Part shown: positions 11,749-23,282 of the stretch, one piece after another
How positions within the stretch are numbered: position 1 is the first letter of the stretch
How the letters are laid out: the number at the start of each line of letters is the position of its first letter
DNA from: Anomaloglossus baeobatrachus
Lineage: Eukaryota > Chordata > Amphibia > Anura > Aromobatidae
DNA length: 64,000 bases
Assembly: GCF_048569485.1 (NCBI RefSeq)
Contig: NC_134354.1
Coordinates: 685,099,637-685,163,636, forward strand
Direction of reading: 5' to 3'
Program-made: the position numbers and the translations under genes
Notes under the pieces: generated by a model
Told to the model about the DNA's origin: nothing
Databases searched by the model: none
What the model saw: the letters and a program-made list of their open reading frames with translations, nothing else

Positions 11749-11825
11749 AAAAAATTGTTTAAAAGAACAGAGAGTCCTCAGTGGTTGATACCTTTTAATG
11801 GCTAACTGAAAAGATGGTAATAATT

Positions 11826-11866
11826 GCAAGCTTTCGAGACTACTCAGGTCTCTTCATCAGGCATGG
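11826..11866 (-). ncRNA. Hammerhead ribozyme-like motif of the Penelope element
   Basis: On the minus strand the core box CTGATGA (11854-11860) is followed by a stem II whose arms GAGAC and GTCTC pair over a 7-base loop, and then by the second core box GAAA (11832-11835). A short GC/GC stem III can form just after it. The pairing around the cleavage site and stem I is less clear by eye. Hammerheads of this minimal type are known in Penelope-like elements, where they are thought to process the element RNA. Confidence 0.6.
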
Positions 11867-11925
11867 TATAACACAAAATCTGAAGAGTCACGTATTTATA
11901 CACAACAGGACTTAGAATAGTGCAG

Positions 11926-11957
<32 letters not shown>

Positions 11958-12109
11958 AAGTTATATGAAACAGAACTATCTCTATGGCAGGGGGACAAGC
12001 TGTTCTAGCCATAAATACTGATGCAGTTCAGTGTGAAAGTTTTATTGTCCTTTGATAAGGGTCTGGTCTAGGGCTGTGACATGCTCGGATGGTCAGAGGA
12101 GCACATCTT

Positions 12110-13689
12110 TTAACTGATGTAAAAAGACATGAATCCATGAGACACATTCATTCCTTCTCTGAATGTGTCAAAGGTCATCATAAGTTTGTACTCCCATAGT
12201 CTCCTGTCTCTCTGGGACTTGAAGTTTCCTTTCAATACCAGCAATTTCATGTCCATGATGCTGTGGTCTGGGTTACAAAAATGTTTGGCCACAGGTAGAT
12301 CCATCCTTTTTTCTCTAATTGTGTGGCGGTGAGAATTCATCCTTGTCCTGAGCTGTTGTCCTGTCTCCCCTACATACAGACCCCCAGTTGGACATTTGGT
12401 ACATATAATTAAGTACACCACATTGGTTGTGGTGCAGCTGAACGTACCTGGGATCTTGTAGTCCTGATGTGATCTGGGAATCTTTATCTTGTCCGTTGTC
12501 AATATTAATGGACAGGTCTTGCATTTTTTCTGGTTGCAGGGAAATGTTCCTGTTGGTGTTGGAGAGGACAGGGAGCTTCTGACAATGATGCTTCTTAGAT
12601 TTGGGGGCTGTCTAAAACACAGAAGTGGGGGGTCTGGAAAAATAGATTTTAACCGGGCATCTTTTTGCAGTAATGGTTGTAGTTTCCGTGCAGCTCCTCT
12701 AAACACCTCCAGATGTGGATTGTAGGTGACTACAAGAGGGACCCGGTTGTTCTCTTCTTTGGTTTTATAATGTAGAAGATGGTTTCTTGATATTCTGGTG
12801 GCTCTTATAATCTGGTTTTCAATTGTTCTTGGGTGGTAGCCTTGATTCAAAAAGGTTTTTCTGAGGCCCTCAAGGTGATTGTCTCTATCTGTACTGTTGG
12901 AACATATCCGATTGTACCTGATAGCCTGGCTGTATACAATAGAGTTTTTTATATGTTTTGGATGAAAACTGTCCCATTTCAGGTATGTTGGACGGTCAAT
13001 TGGCTTCTTGTACAGGGATGTCTGTATTTCATTGTTCCGTAGTTTAATCATGGTGTCCAAGAAGTTGATTTCCGTGCAGGAGTAGTTGAGTGTTAGGTTG
13101 ATGGTGGGATGAAACTGATTAAATTGTTCATGGAAGGTCTTCAGCTGCTCCTCAGACTCTGTCCAGATGATTAAAATATCATCAATGTAACGGTAGTAGG
13201 CCAGAGGCCTGATAGGACAAGAGGATAAAAAGTCACTCTCAAGCTTGGCCATGAAAAGATTTGCATATTGTGGTGCCATTTTGCTTCCCATTGCAGTCCC
13301 AGTCTCCTGTAGATATATGTCATTGTCAAATTCAAAGTAATTATGGGTGAGGATAAATTTTGTAAGCTTCACCACAGAATTGGCATCAGTTCCTGTATTT
13401 TCCAGGAAAATTTTGCAAGCATTTAATCCATCCTGGTGTGGAATATTCGAGTACAAGGATTCCACATCCATGGTGGCAAGGATGGTTCCCTCTGGAAGAG
13501 GACCTATTGCTGATAGTTTTTTCAATAGGTCAGTAGTGTCCTGGATGTAGCTGCTTGTATCCCTTACCAAGGGTTTAAGGATACCCTCTACCCATCCAGA
13601 GACTTGTTCAGTGAGGGTGCCCACACATGAAATGATGGGTCTTCCTGGGTTTCCAGATTTGTGAATTTTGGGAAGCATGTAGAATGTGC
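12110..13689 (-). CDS. Penelope reverse transcriptase with GIY-YIG endonuclease, N-terminally truncated
   Basis: An uninterrupted 526-codon stretch begins within the RT domain (CTFYMLPKIHKSG) and ends at 12110. The open frame as a whole extends 67 codons further, to 13891, but that part is read from the duplicated 121-bp units. Numbering from that extended frame, the RT active site shows D142 in ATMDVESLY and the YIDD box at 235-238. The C-terminal endonuclease shows the GIY-YIG signature near residues 503-520 (GGLYVGETGQQLRTRMNSHR), preceded by Cys pairs CNQKKCKTC and CTKC typical of the Neptune group. The product would nick target DNA and reverse-transcribe element RNA. The absence of any stop over 1.5 kb points to a young copy, but the missing N-terminus argues against autonomy. 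Confidence 0.88.
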
Positions 13690-14047
13690 AAAGATTTGCA
13701 TATTGTGGTGCCATTTTGCTTCCCATTGCAGTCCCAGTCTCCTGTAGATATATGTCATTGTCAAATTCAAAGTAATTATGGGTGAGGATAAATTTTGTAA
13801 GCTTCACCACAAAGATTTGCATATTGTGGTGCCATTTTGCTTCCCATTGCAGTCCCAGTCTCCTGTAGATATATGTCATTGTCAAATTCAAAGTAATTAT
13901 GGGTGAGGATAAATTTTGTAAGCTTCACCACAAAGATTTGCATATTGTGGTGCCATTTTGCTTCCCATTGCAGTCCCAGTCTCCTGTAGATATATGTCAT
14001 TGTCAAATTCAAAGTAATTATGGGTGAGGATAAATTTTGTAAGCTTC
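13690..14047 (-). repeat. Three tandem 121-bp copies of an RT segment
   Basis: The segment at about 13255-13375, which encodes the GSKMAPQYANL region of the RT, recurs three times head to tail, with unit starts near 13690, 13811 and 13932. By eye the copies are identical to each other and to the native segment. As 121 is not a multiple of three, each copy reads in a different frame. The array joins directly to the native RT at 13689. Confidence 0.93.
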
Positions 14048-14053
14048 TATGTA

Positions 14054-14347
14054 TCATTCCTTCCACCTTTCTATCTATCTATCCATCCATCCATGTATTA
14101 ATCTATCTTTCTCTATATCTCTATCTATCCATTATCTATCTGGCTATCTTTTTTTTATTATGTATCAATCTATTATAATACAAATATCTATCTATCTATC
14201 TACAGTATTATCTATCTATGTATCATCTATCTGTCCATCCATCCAGCTATCATCTATACATTTATCTATATATATATTTTTATCAATCTATCTATGTATC
14301 TATCCATTATATATCTCTTTTTATTTATCTATATATATATCTATATT

Positions 14348-14382
<35 letters not shown>

Positions 14383-14385
14383 CCT
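14054..14385. repeat. (CTAT)n and related microsatellite
   Basis: Some 330 bases are almost entirely CTAT, CATC and TATA units with scattered interruptions. Open frames here consist of Ile, Tyr, Leu and Ser and are artefacts. Confidence 0.95.
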
Positions 14386-14387
14386 TG

Positions 14388-17300
14388 TTGTCCAAGATAT
14401 GTATTTACTTTTAAAAATATAAATATAAACACCTAAAAAGTAAACTTTATCCAAAAGCCAATTTTATGATTGTTTCATTAGCATTATCATCTTTACAGGA
14501 TCTAATAATCTGCCATATCCAAATATCGTATCGCACAATCGTCCATAGTTTTAAAACATTAATTTTCAAACCACGGGATATAATCGCTCCCCAAACCTGC
14601 CGGTTACAATATGACATAAGTCATATTTGTTCATCATTAAAATCCTTCCTCATAACACTTAATATTAACTACATCGTAATCGCCAAATCTAAACATTAAC
14701 ATGACCGTCCATTTACAAAAAAATAAAAAAACTTTAAAAGTCCTTCTCCGCTATTTGAAAGCATCCATTTTTATGCATCCCGGCTTGTTTGTTTCCCCAT
14801 TTCTCTCCTCTATTTGCCCAGTTGTTTTCCACTTACGCTATTGTGAACTCTCCCATCCCTTGTCTATTAGGTCTCGATCATTCTCTGTGACCTCGATGTG
14901 AACCCGGGTCCAGGTTCAGGGGTCAGCGATGAAGGGAGGGTCCCTGAGCAGACGTGACACGTGCGCAGTCAGTTACCATGACTTTACAGACCCCGGTGTC
15001 TGGCTGGGAAGGGGTTAACGACTGATTTATCAAAAGACAATAATTGATTCATTTTAATAAATTGATTACATGAAACCCAAAAAAAAAAAGAAAAAAGATT
15101 CAATCATAAAAAGATAATGAGACAGTCGCCTCGCAGTGTTCATTAATTATTCTGTGTAATTTCACCTCCTAGTGGCTTCACGCTTGAAGTCTACATTAGC
15201 CGGTGACGGGATTGACAATAGTTTTAGGATCTTTATTTTGCAGCAGTCGCCGAATTCTGTAATTTTTGAGCAGAAGAAAGAGGTAAATTTTGACAAATGT
15301 AGAATAGAACCAAAAGCAATAAAATATAAACTTCTCCCTAAAATGTCTAGACGGAACTAACGCTGACAAAAAACCTGACAATAACCTAAGAAGAATGGTT
15401 GAGGTTTGTGTCTCGGCACAGGTAAGGATTGTTCGTCTGCAGATGGTAACACTCTCAGAATTCGAGAAATTCAGTTGCAATATCTGTGTAGTTGAACTCT
15501 CTTTCCTGACATGTTTCATACACTAACTTCAATAGGGTTCAAATTCTCCAGGTCAGGAAGTGCAAGATCTCACTGAGCGCCTGACAGCTTGTGAGTGCCA
15601 AATCTCCTCACCACCCTAATTGGACTGGTGTCTGGATCAAAGCGACAGACCATTTTCATTCTTAGGTAGCGGCTGCTTTACATAGACTCAAGCAATGGTA
15701 AAAATTGTACAAAAAAAAATAAAAATCAAATTAAAAAATTGTAAATTTGATATATTTAAAAATGTGTTACAACCGGACACGAGATTTTACTATAAATTCA
15801 CAAAAACCGGTAGGGTTTAACTTTTTACACAGACCGGCGAAGAAGTTTTACTAAGTGGCCGTTCACATTTTGTGTATTATACAACTTTGTCATTTATCTC
15901 TCTCAACTCTTGGCAATTTCTCCAGACAGCAAGTCCACTTCTGAATACAGTCAGACACTTATAAGACTAATTGAAAGCCCCATGCATCTCAATGTGTCTC
16001 CAAATGACCACTGACTGATGGAAGACCTGCTCCTTAGGATTTAGGAAACTGATGCTTAGCGATAACACATTGTCTCCACTTGGATTCGTTTGATTTGTAT
16101 AATCGTAACACAACGAATGAAAAAAACTCTTAATTATAAATATTGCACATTATATATATGGTTAAGAATTCTATAATTCTGTGTATAATATTTGTATGTT
16201 TTTTATAGGGCGACAAGGCTTATTCAAAAACATTACCCCGGACTGAAGTGCGAAGATGGCATTTTGATGTTTCTGTATTTCGGAATAATCTGGTGTGTTC
16301 AATAAAGATTAGTAAATTAGTAACGATATAATAAAGGTGATATATTATAGATAAAGTTCATGAGAAGTTGTTAAAATAGGAGCATATTATAGTTTTTTAT
16401 TAGGGTAAAGTTCATGAGAAGTTGTTAAAATAGGAGCGTGATAGAAGTCGTCAATGATCCGGAGTTTTAGGTAAGAAAAGATTGCAGGTCAGAGAGGTTC
16501 AACCTATGATAAAGACTGAGCAACCTTAAGATCTTGTAATAGTTAATAAAAATGGCTAAAAAAAATCCTTAATTTTAACAGATAAGTTGCAAAAAGTCAA
16601 AAATTTGAATATAAAAGTTGATATAAAAGGATCCAGTATGTTGTGATCTGTGTATATAAATATTGTATCATATACGTGCCTTTAAATGAGTTATCCAGTG
16701 AGCTATTTACAGCATATACCTTCAATATAGTGGAAAAGCGAAGATGTAAGAACTGTAAGTATGGAGATTACCATGGGCTGATTGTATCAAAAACTGACCA
16801 CACTGCTCCCCATGTTTCATGGACTAAGTGAAGAGCAGCCTTTTTCAACTTCACTCTTCAATTACCTCCAAAAAGGTCATTTCACGAGGATTTACTTAAT
16901 CATACCCGTGAGAATTAATCTGTTTGACTGGGTCAGAAATTAACCTATCTGTTCTCACAGATGGGAAACCTCAAAAGGTGACCTGTTTGGGGGGTACCTG
17001 GGGTACGGAGATGAAAACTTCTGCATAAGGAACCTAAACAGAGCATTTGTCAGTATTGGAAACTAATATTTACAAGAAGAGGGAAAATAAATTGATCACA
17101 AAGTGACAAAAGAAGCCAAAATATTTAGACTTTGTGAGAGGCACAATAAGAGCCGTACACCACACACCTGTTCCGAGGCGGCATTTAAGGAATCGGAGAT
17201 GGCTAACAATTGGTTACCGACATAATATACATCTGACCTAATCGCAACTCTCACACTAAGTTTCGTGTATAAGAACCTCAATATTTACAATATTTAGAAA

Positions 17301-18940
17301 TGACCAAAAAACTTTCATCTTCACCTCCTAATACATCAAGTGTAACTGAGCCATTATACCTGAGGACAGCGCGAACATCAGCGTGAACAATGAGTCTCGC
17401 CCTCTGAAACATGTAATAAAGATCCGCTAATGACCTCTTAAGTGTAACTGTCGCCATACATCATATTTGTTCTGTAATTTCATGTTGTACTGTCCACTAA
17501 ACTCAGGTGAGATGAATAATATGGAGAATGCAAGAAGGATAGTTCTGGGAGGAGGGAGATCAGAGGCATAAGGCTAAATCCAGGCACATCACAACCATGA
17601 CTTGGGACTCGACATCACCAAATACCAACCCGGCAGGTAGATGGAAACCCAACTACATACAGGCTGCAATAAGAAAAGCCTTTTAATTGTTCTGTTACAA
17701 TATAAAATGACCCCGTGGGCTCGGAATAAAGCACTGAGTATAAATGAATGCCCGTGTTAACGGATGCCTTTGATTCAAGATATAAAATAAGCGTTGTCCC
17801 TTTTTTTGGGGGGGCGTTAATATGGGTTAGCGGCAAATTTTTCCATTTTCCTTTCTACTGATCGAGAGATTTCTTGGCAAATTAAAATAGATCACTGTAA
17901 TATCTGTGCCGTCCGGGGATGAATTAATAATACATTTGGAACAACTACATTTAAATACATTGTAAGAAGGATGAGGGTCTAAAATTTGACGGGTTAGTAT
18001 ATGATCGGGATAGTATCTGCTATAAATTCTGCACCGAATTCATCGAAAAAGGCAACACAAAACCTAGAAAGTACTGAATAGAAGGGAAAAAGACGAGTAT
18101 ATGTGAAATGGGCGAGGAAAAGACAAAACTCGACATATTTACTCCGGGTCTCATTTTTGTACAAAGCAATTGCCGTCAATCCTGCCAATTAAAAGGTTAA
18201 AAATCACTAAAATTATAGAAAGGGAAAACATTTAGCATTGTACAGGGAAAATTGAGGAAACAGGAGGTAGACTGGATGCCGCAGGGCCTTGTTTAATGGA
18301 TCTGACGAAGAAGAGTAATTAACCCCTTTGCTGCCAGGATTTACACGCTTATCCCTAATTAACCCCTTCCAGCCAGGCCTCTCAGCTGATACTCACAGCA
18401 TCATTACACTTGTTCCCTGCTTCCCCTCCCATCTATTTCTGCTGAAATAATCCCCTCCAGGGGCAAAGCCAGAGAAAAATGAGCAGGAGAAAGAAGCAGG
18501 AGCGATGGGTCCCTGTACCACTCACTTATCTTCTGTCGGTTCAAGAGTTCAGTCATGGCCTCGATGCAGAGACCCATTCCTCTCCATTGGGCAAACACAT
18601 GGGCAATGACATAAGAAAAAAAATCAGGGCAAAGGGGAGAAGAGATACTGTACCCAAGGACTTTGGGGAGCTGAGAGCATAAAGAATAGAAATTCAATTA
18701 TAAAAGGAAGAGGCAGCATAATAGTAATAATGTCAAATAAAGGAAAGGGAGAGGCCAAGGCACTGCAGACACCGCCACATAATAGGAAGAAGAGGGCAAA
18801 GTCATAGAGGCCAGAAATATAAAGATGGATTCAATATAAAGCCATATCCTATGGTATTGTTTATATTTCATACACATAGAATTAAGCTGTTTTCCTTTAT
18901 AAATATGATAATACAAGACATGTAAATTAACTCTTTACAT
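14388..18940. other. Repeat-poor stretch, possibly regulatory or an unrecognised gene
   Basis: For about 4.5 kb I find no fold-back element, SINE, transposon or satellite, in contrast to the rest of the window, where one occurs about every 1-1.5 kb. There is a local direct repeat (about 33 bp, near 16350 and 16405) and AT-rich segments with ATTA-type motifs near 15020-15070. A 97-codon minus-strand frame (18404-18697) is followed by a GTGAGT donor-like hexamer, but I cannot assign it to any protein. The segment could hold conserved regulatory DNA or non-coding exons; this is inference from repeat density only. Confidence 0.35.
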
Positions 18941-18949
18941 ATTAATATC

Positions 18950-19742
18950 TAAGGAAGGAAGGAAAACAAAAAGAAAAAAGAAAGGAAGGAAGGAAGAAAG
19001 AAAGGAGGAAGGAAGGAAGGAAAGAAGGAAGGAAGAAGGAAGACAGAAAATAAAGAAAGTATCATAGAAAGACTGAATTAAGGAATGAAGGAATGAAATG
19101 AAAAAATAAGAATAAGAGATTGAAAAAACGAAAGAACTGAAAGTAGAAATCAAGGAAAGAAAGAAAGAAAAGAAGAAAGGAAAGAAAGGAAGGAAAGAAA
19201 GAAAGAAGGGTGGGACATAGAAAAAGGACAGAGAAAGAGGGGATAGAAAAGAAAGTAAAAAGAAAGAGTGGGATAATAATGAAAGAAAAAAATGAAGAAA
19301 CATAAAACCTGAGGGAAAAAAAAACAAGAAAAAGGCCATAGAGAGAGAGAAAGACAGAAAGAATGGAAAGAAAAAAAGAAAAGAAAGAAGACAGAAAGAA
19401 AGAAAGGAAGGAAGGAAGAAAGAAAGAATGAAAAAGAAGGGTGGGACATAGAAAAGGGACAGAGAAAGAAGGGACAAAAAAGATAGTAAGAAGGAAGAGT
19501 GGGATAATGGAAGAAAAAAATGATGAAAAAGAAAGTGAGAATAAAAAGAAAAACAAGAAAGAGAGGGAGAAAGAGAAAAAGAAAGAGAGAAAGAAAGAAA
19601 GAATGAAAGAAAGAAAGAAGGTGTGACAGAGAAAGAGATGCTGAAAACAAAAAAGTTAGAAAAAAGGGTGGGATAGTAAAAGAAAATATGATGAAAGAAA
19701 AGAAGAAAAAAATGAAGAAAGTAAGAAAGAAATAAAGAAAAA
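18950..19742. repeat. Purine-only (GA/GGAA) tract
   Basis: Nearly 800 bases are almost pure A and G on the + strand. Within it, blocks recur at longer range: the motif GGGTGGGACATAGAAAA appears at about 19208 and again about 231 bases later at 19439. Polypurine tracts of this length can form triplex DNA. The open frames of 160-180 codons on the minus strand are Phe/Leu/Ser low-complexity sequence, not genes. Confidence 0.95.
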
Positions 19743-19744
19743 TA

Positions 19745-20775
19745 TAATTTAATAACCTTTGAGGCCGCTGCTATTTCTAAACATTACAAAATATCGCAGA
19801 TAAATTGCGCACGACATTTACCACATCTTTGGCGCACGTCTTTTCTTTGATATCTATACAATAACATGTATGAGCCGACATTCTGATATCAGACATCTAT
19901 TCTTTAAGACAAACTTCAGAAGGTGACCCATGTGATACCAGACATCTAGGCATGCCCGCCACAACTATATGCTGTAATTATTAACCCTGCCCACACCAGA
20001 TACAGATGCAATGTAAACCCATTATGGCACAATATCAGGTTTATATCCTGAATATTCTCTTTTTTTTTGCATTACTGTGATATTTGAACAGAAAAGGGCA
20101 AGAAGGTCTTAGGCTGAGCAGCCATTGAGAAGTCACTTACTTAAATCCTGAACCCAGCGCTGTTTTGCAGATTTTAAGAAGGACACCCACAAATGCAGTG
20201 CCTCAGTGCTGTGTAGTGACTTAGTCACAAATCTGCTTAACAGTGCCTTGACTCAGGGAATAAGTGGGTTAGTGCTTGATGGCCTTTAAACCCTAACAAT
20301 CTAACAAAGCTTAAATACCAAAAAAAGGGGGGCAGCGTGCCCCAAATGCAAAAGGGTGTCCATGGGTAAAGTGAAGAGCGGATCTGGTCCCTCCGCCCTC
20401 GGAGATATAAATGAGATTTGGAGGTAGGGGAGCAGCACCTCAGGGAAGCGCAGGGACGTGTGTTGACTGATGAATCCTTCATAACTTCCTCCGTGTTGCC
20501 GGGCGGGTTCATCTGCAGGACAAAGCTATCCATCTCCTCTCCCTCTCCCTGCAGCACTCACCCCCTCCTCTCCTGCTTTCCTCCTCACTTCTCCTCTTCT
20601 GCTTTCCTCTTCGTTTTTTCATTATGCTCATCTCTCCCTCTACCAACTTAATTTCCTCACCTCTTTCTCAATTTTCTTTCCCTGCCCTCCCTCGCTCTTT
20701 TTTTTCTTCTAATCAACTTCAATGAAGGCTCTTCTGTATAGCAATCAATGAGAGACACAATGAGGGGAGCTGGAG
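19745..20775. other. Unassigned sequence with one open minus-strand frame
   Basis: No mobile element is recognised. A 106-codon minus-strand frame (20237-20557) has splice-like CTGCAG sequences before and inside it, but its protein (starting MLQGEGEEMDSFVLQ) matches no family I know. It could be a non-coding exon or chance. Confidence 0.3.
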
Positions 20776-20778
20776 AGC

Positions 20779-20863
20779 GCAATGCTCTGTACTGGTGCGA
20801 TGCTCTGTACTGGTGCGATGCTCTGTACTGGTGCGATGTTCTGTACTGGTGCGATGCTCTGCT
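20779..20863. repeat. 18-bp minisatellite, about 4.5 copies
   Basis: The unit ATGCTCTGTACTGGTGCG is repeated head to tail with one substitution. As 18 is a multiple of three it gives short repetitive open frames on both strands, which are not evidence of coding. Confidence 0.95.
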
Positions 20864-21384
20864 GTTCCCCCTTCTGAGCTGGAGGATGAAATATGTAGAG
20901 TGTGTTATCCAATACATATGCATTTCATTTTTTATGAGGCACAAAACACATTTGCAGACACTGGTCTGTTCTTCAGATAAGTCATGGACATGTTCCTCTC
21001 ATTCCTCCTACAAGGACATCTTATCCTCAGAAGATACCTGAGCACCCACCATATCACTCATTTCCAGGGCACTCCCTTTTTAATTCCAGGGTGCACCTGA
21101 AGTGTATATTCCCCCTTTAAATACCCACTAGGGGCACAAATATCAAAGATACCTTATAAAGATTCATCATGAATTGGTTTCTTTCATCCACCAACGAAGA
21201 TTCATCATGAACACTTACCTCTCAATTCTCCTTTCAGAAAGTCACCAGGGTCATATGATTCATAGGCTTTCTAATAGACAGTGATGAGGTTGAACTTGTT
21301 GGACATTTGTATCTTTTCAACCACTGTAACTATGATTCATACATTTTTCTTCTCTCCCCCCACCACCACTGCCCATTAAAGCAG
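20864..21384. other. Unassigned sequence
   Basis: No gene is seen. The short motif AAGATTCATCATGAA occurs twice (21160-21175 and 21198-21213). Confidence 0.4.
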
Positions 21385-22625
21385 CAGGTGCATCCTCCAT
21401 CCTTAGTGCGTCCATGCCCTGCTGAGTCCACTACTGTCCTTCCTTCCTCTACTATGAAGAGGGCACCTAGTTATCCTCCATCCTTAGTACATCCGTGGTG
21501 CCCTGCTGAGTCCACTACTGTCCTTCTTCCCTCTACTATGAAGGTGGCACCTAGTTATCATCCATCCTTAGTACGACTATGCCCTGCTGACTCCACTACT
21601 GTCCTTCCTTCCTCTACTATGAAGAGGGCACCTAGTTATCCTCCATCCTTAGTACATCCGTGGTGCCCTACTGAGTCCGCTACTGTCCTTCTTCCCTCTA
21701 CTATGAAGGGGCACCTAGTTATCCTCCATCCTTAGTACATCCGTGGTGCCCTGCTGAGTCCACTACTGTCCTTCTTCCCTCTACTATGAAGGTGGCACCT
21801 AGTTATCATCCATCCTTAGTACGACTATGCCCTGCTGACTCCACTACTGTCCTTCCTTCCTCTACTATGAAGGGGGGCACTTAGTTATCCTCCATCCTTA
21901 GTATGTCCGTGGTGCCCTGCTGAGTCCACTACTGTCCTTCTTCCCTCTACTATGAAGATGACACCTAGTCATCCTCCATCCTTAGTACATCTGTGCCCTG
22001 CTGAGTCCACTACTGTCCTTCCTTCCTCTACTACGAAGGAGGCACCTAGTTATCCTCCATCCTTAGTACGACCATGCCCTGCTGACTCCACTACTGTCCT
22101 TCCTTCCTCTACTATGAAGGGGGGCACTTAGTTATCCTCCATCCTTAGTATGTCCGTGGTGCCCTGCTGAGTCCACTACTGTCCTTCTTCCCTCTACTAT
22201 GAAGATGACACCTAGTCATCCTCCATCCTTAGTACATCTGTGCCCTGCTGAGTCCACTACTGTCCTTTCTTCCTCTACTATGAAAGGGACAACTAGTTAT
22301 ACTCCATCCTTAGAGTGTCCGTGCCCCGCTGAGTCCACTACTGTCCTTCCTTTACTATGAAGGGGGCACCTAGTTATCCTCCAATCTTAGTACGTCCCTG
22401 GTGCCCTGCTTAGTCCACTACTGTCCTTCCTTCCTCTACTATGCAGGGGGCACCTAGTTATCCTCCATCCTTAGTACATCCGTGCTCTGCTGAGTCCACT
22501 ACTATCCTTCCTTCCTCTACTACGAAGGGGGTACCTAGTTATCCTCATCCTTAGTACATCCATGCCCTGCTGCATCCACTACTGTCCTTCCTTCCTTCCT
22601 CTACTACCAAGGGGGCACCTATTTA
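21385..22625. repeat. Minisatellite of about 80-bp units with dimeric order
   Basis: About 15 units contain 'gagtccactactgtcctt', 'ctctactatgaag' and 'cctagttatcctccatcc'. Two unit types alternate over much of the array: one with 'catccgtggtgccc' and 'cttcttccctc', the other with 'gactatgccc' or 'catctgtgccc' and 'ccttccttcctc'. This gives a higher-order period near 160 bp. A 142-codon frame at 21307-21735 only reflects the repeat. Confidence 0.93.
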
Positions 22626-23079
22626 AGAAATTCTGTACTAGTCTTTTTGGAGCATAATTGTATTGCCATACAGATATTGGTGTTAAGGAAGGTGACAAGG
22701 TTAGATTTGCATCCTATACAGGTCTATAGGATACCATCCATATCTTCTTATTCACCCCTCACCGCCCTACGCCAATTTTATTGGGGAGACAGCACTGAGA
22801 TGACCATTAAATCCCAAGACACAGTGATTCTTTTGGGAATAATTACGTGATTTTGATCTATTATCAATAATCAGACCTCTAAATATTAATAGGCATATCT
22901 GAATTTTAACCCATATACAAATTAACCCATCAATAACCTCTTGTCTCATTGTTCTGTAGGTGTTAAGATGAACTAAAAAACCCTTGTCCTTCTTAAATGT
23001 CTCTTCATCACCTGGATCCATCAGATCCTGTTTCGTGTTGTCCCTATGCAATGATCCTTCCTTGATGGTACCTAATGTC
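22626..23079. other. Unassigned sequence
   Basis: No gene or repeat is recognised between the two minisatellites. Confidence 0.4.
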
Positions 23080-23282
23080 ATCCAATCTAGTGCCTAACAA
23101 TGCCTCAAGATATCTGCCCAAACGTCCAATCTAGTACCTAACAATGCCTCCAGCTATCTGCCCATACATCCAATCTAATGCCTAACAATGCCTTCAGATA
23201 TCTGCACATACAGCCAATCTAATGCCTAACAATGCCTCCAGATATCTGCCCATACATCCAATCTAATGCCTAACAATAATTA

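Larger units (their letters stand above)
11749..14047 (-). mobile_element. Penelope-like element (Neptune-type), 5'-truncated
   Basis: Reading on the minus strand, the element has a tandem 121-bp repeat at its 5' end, a reverse transcriptase plus GIY-YIG endonuclease frame, a 360-bp 3' region with a poly-T/A run (11929-11953), and a hammerhead-like motif close to the 3' end. Such ribozymes are an established feature of Penelope-element terminal repeats. The upstream part of the ORF and the upstream copy of the terminal region are missing, so it is truncated. Both flanks are CTAT microsatellite and share TCTATGTA (11740-11747 and 14046-14053), which may be a target duplication, but in this sequence context that is weak evidence. 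Confidence 0.85.

Noticed and set aside
18935-19650. Minus-strand frames of 164-180 codons with membrane-like composition
   Set aside because: They are translations of a purine/pyrimidine tract (Phe, Leu, Ser only) in three overlapping frames and lack any conserved motif.
14388-20600. HOXC or CBX5 exon expected from mammalian neighbourhood of SMUG1
   Set aside because: No homeodomain, YPWM hexapeptide or chromodomain sequence can be read on either strand in this segment or elsewhere in the window.
21307-21735. 142-codon frame with Pro/Ser/Thr repeats
   Set aside because: It follows the 80-bp minisatellite and stops when the unit order changes.
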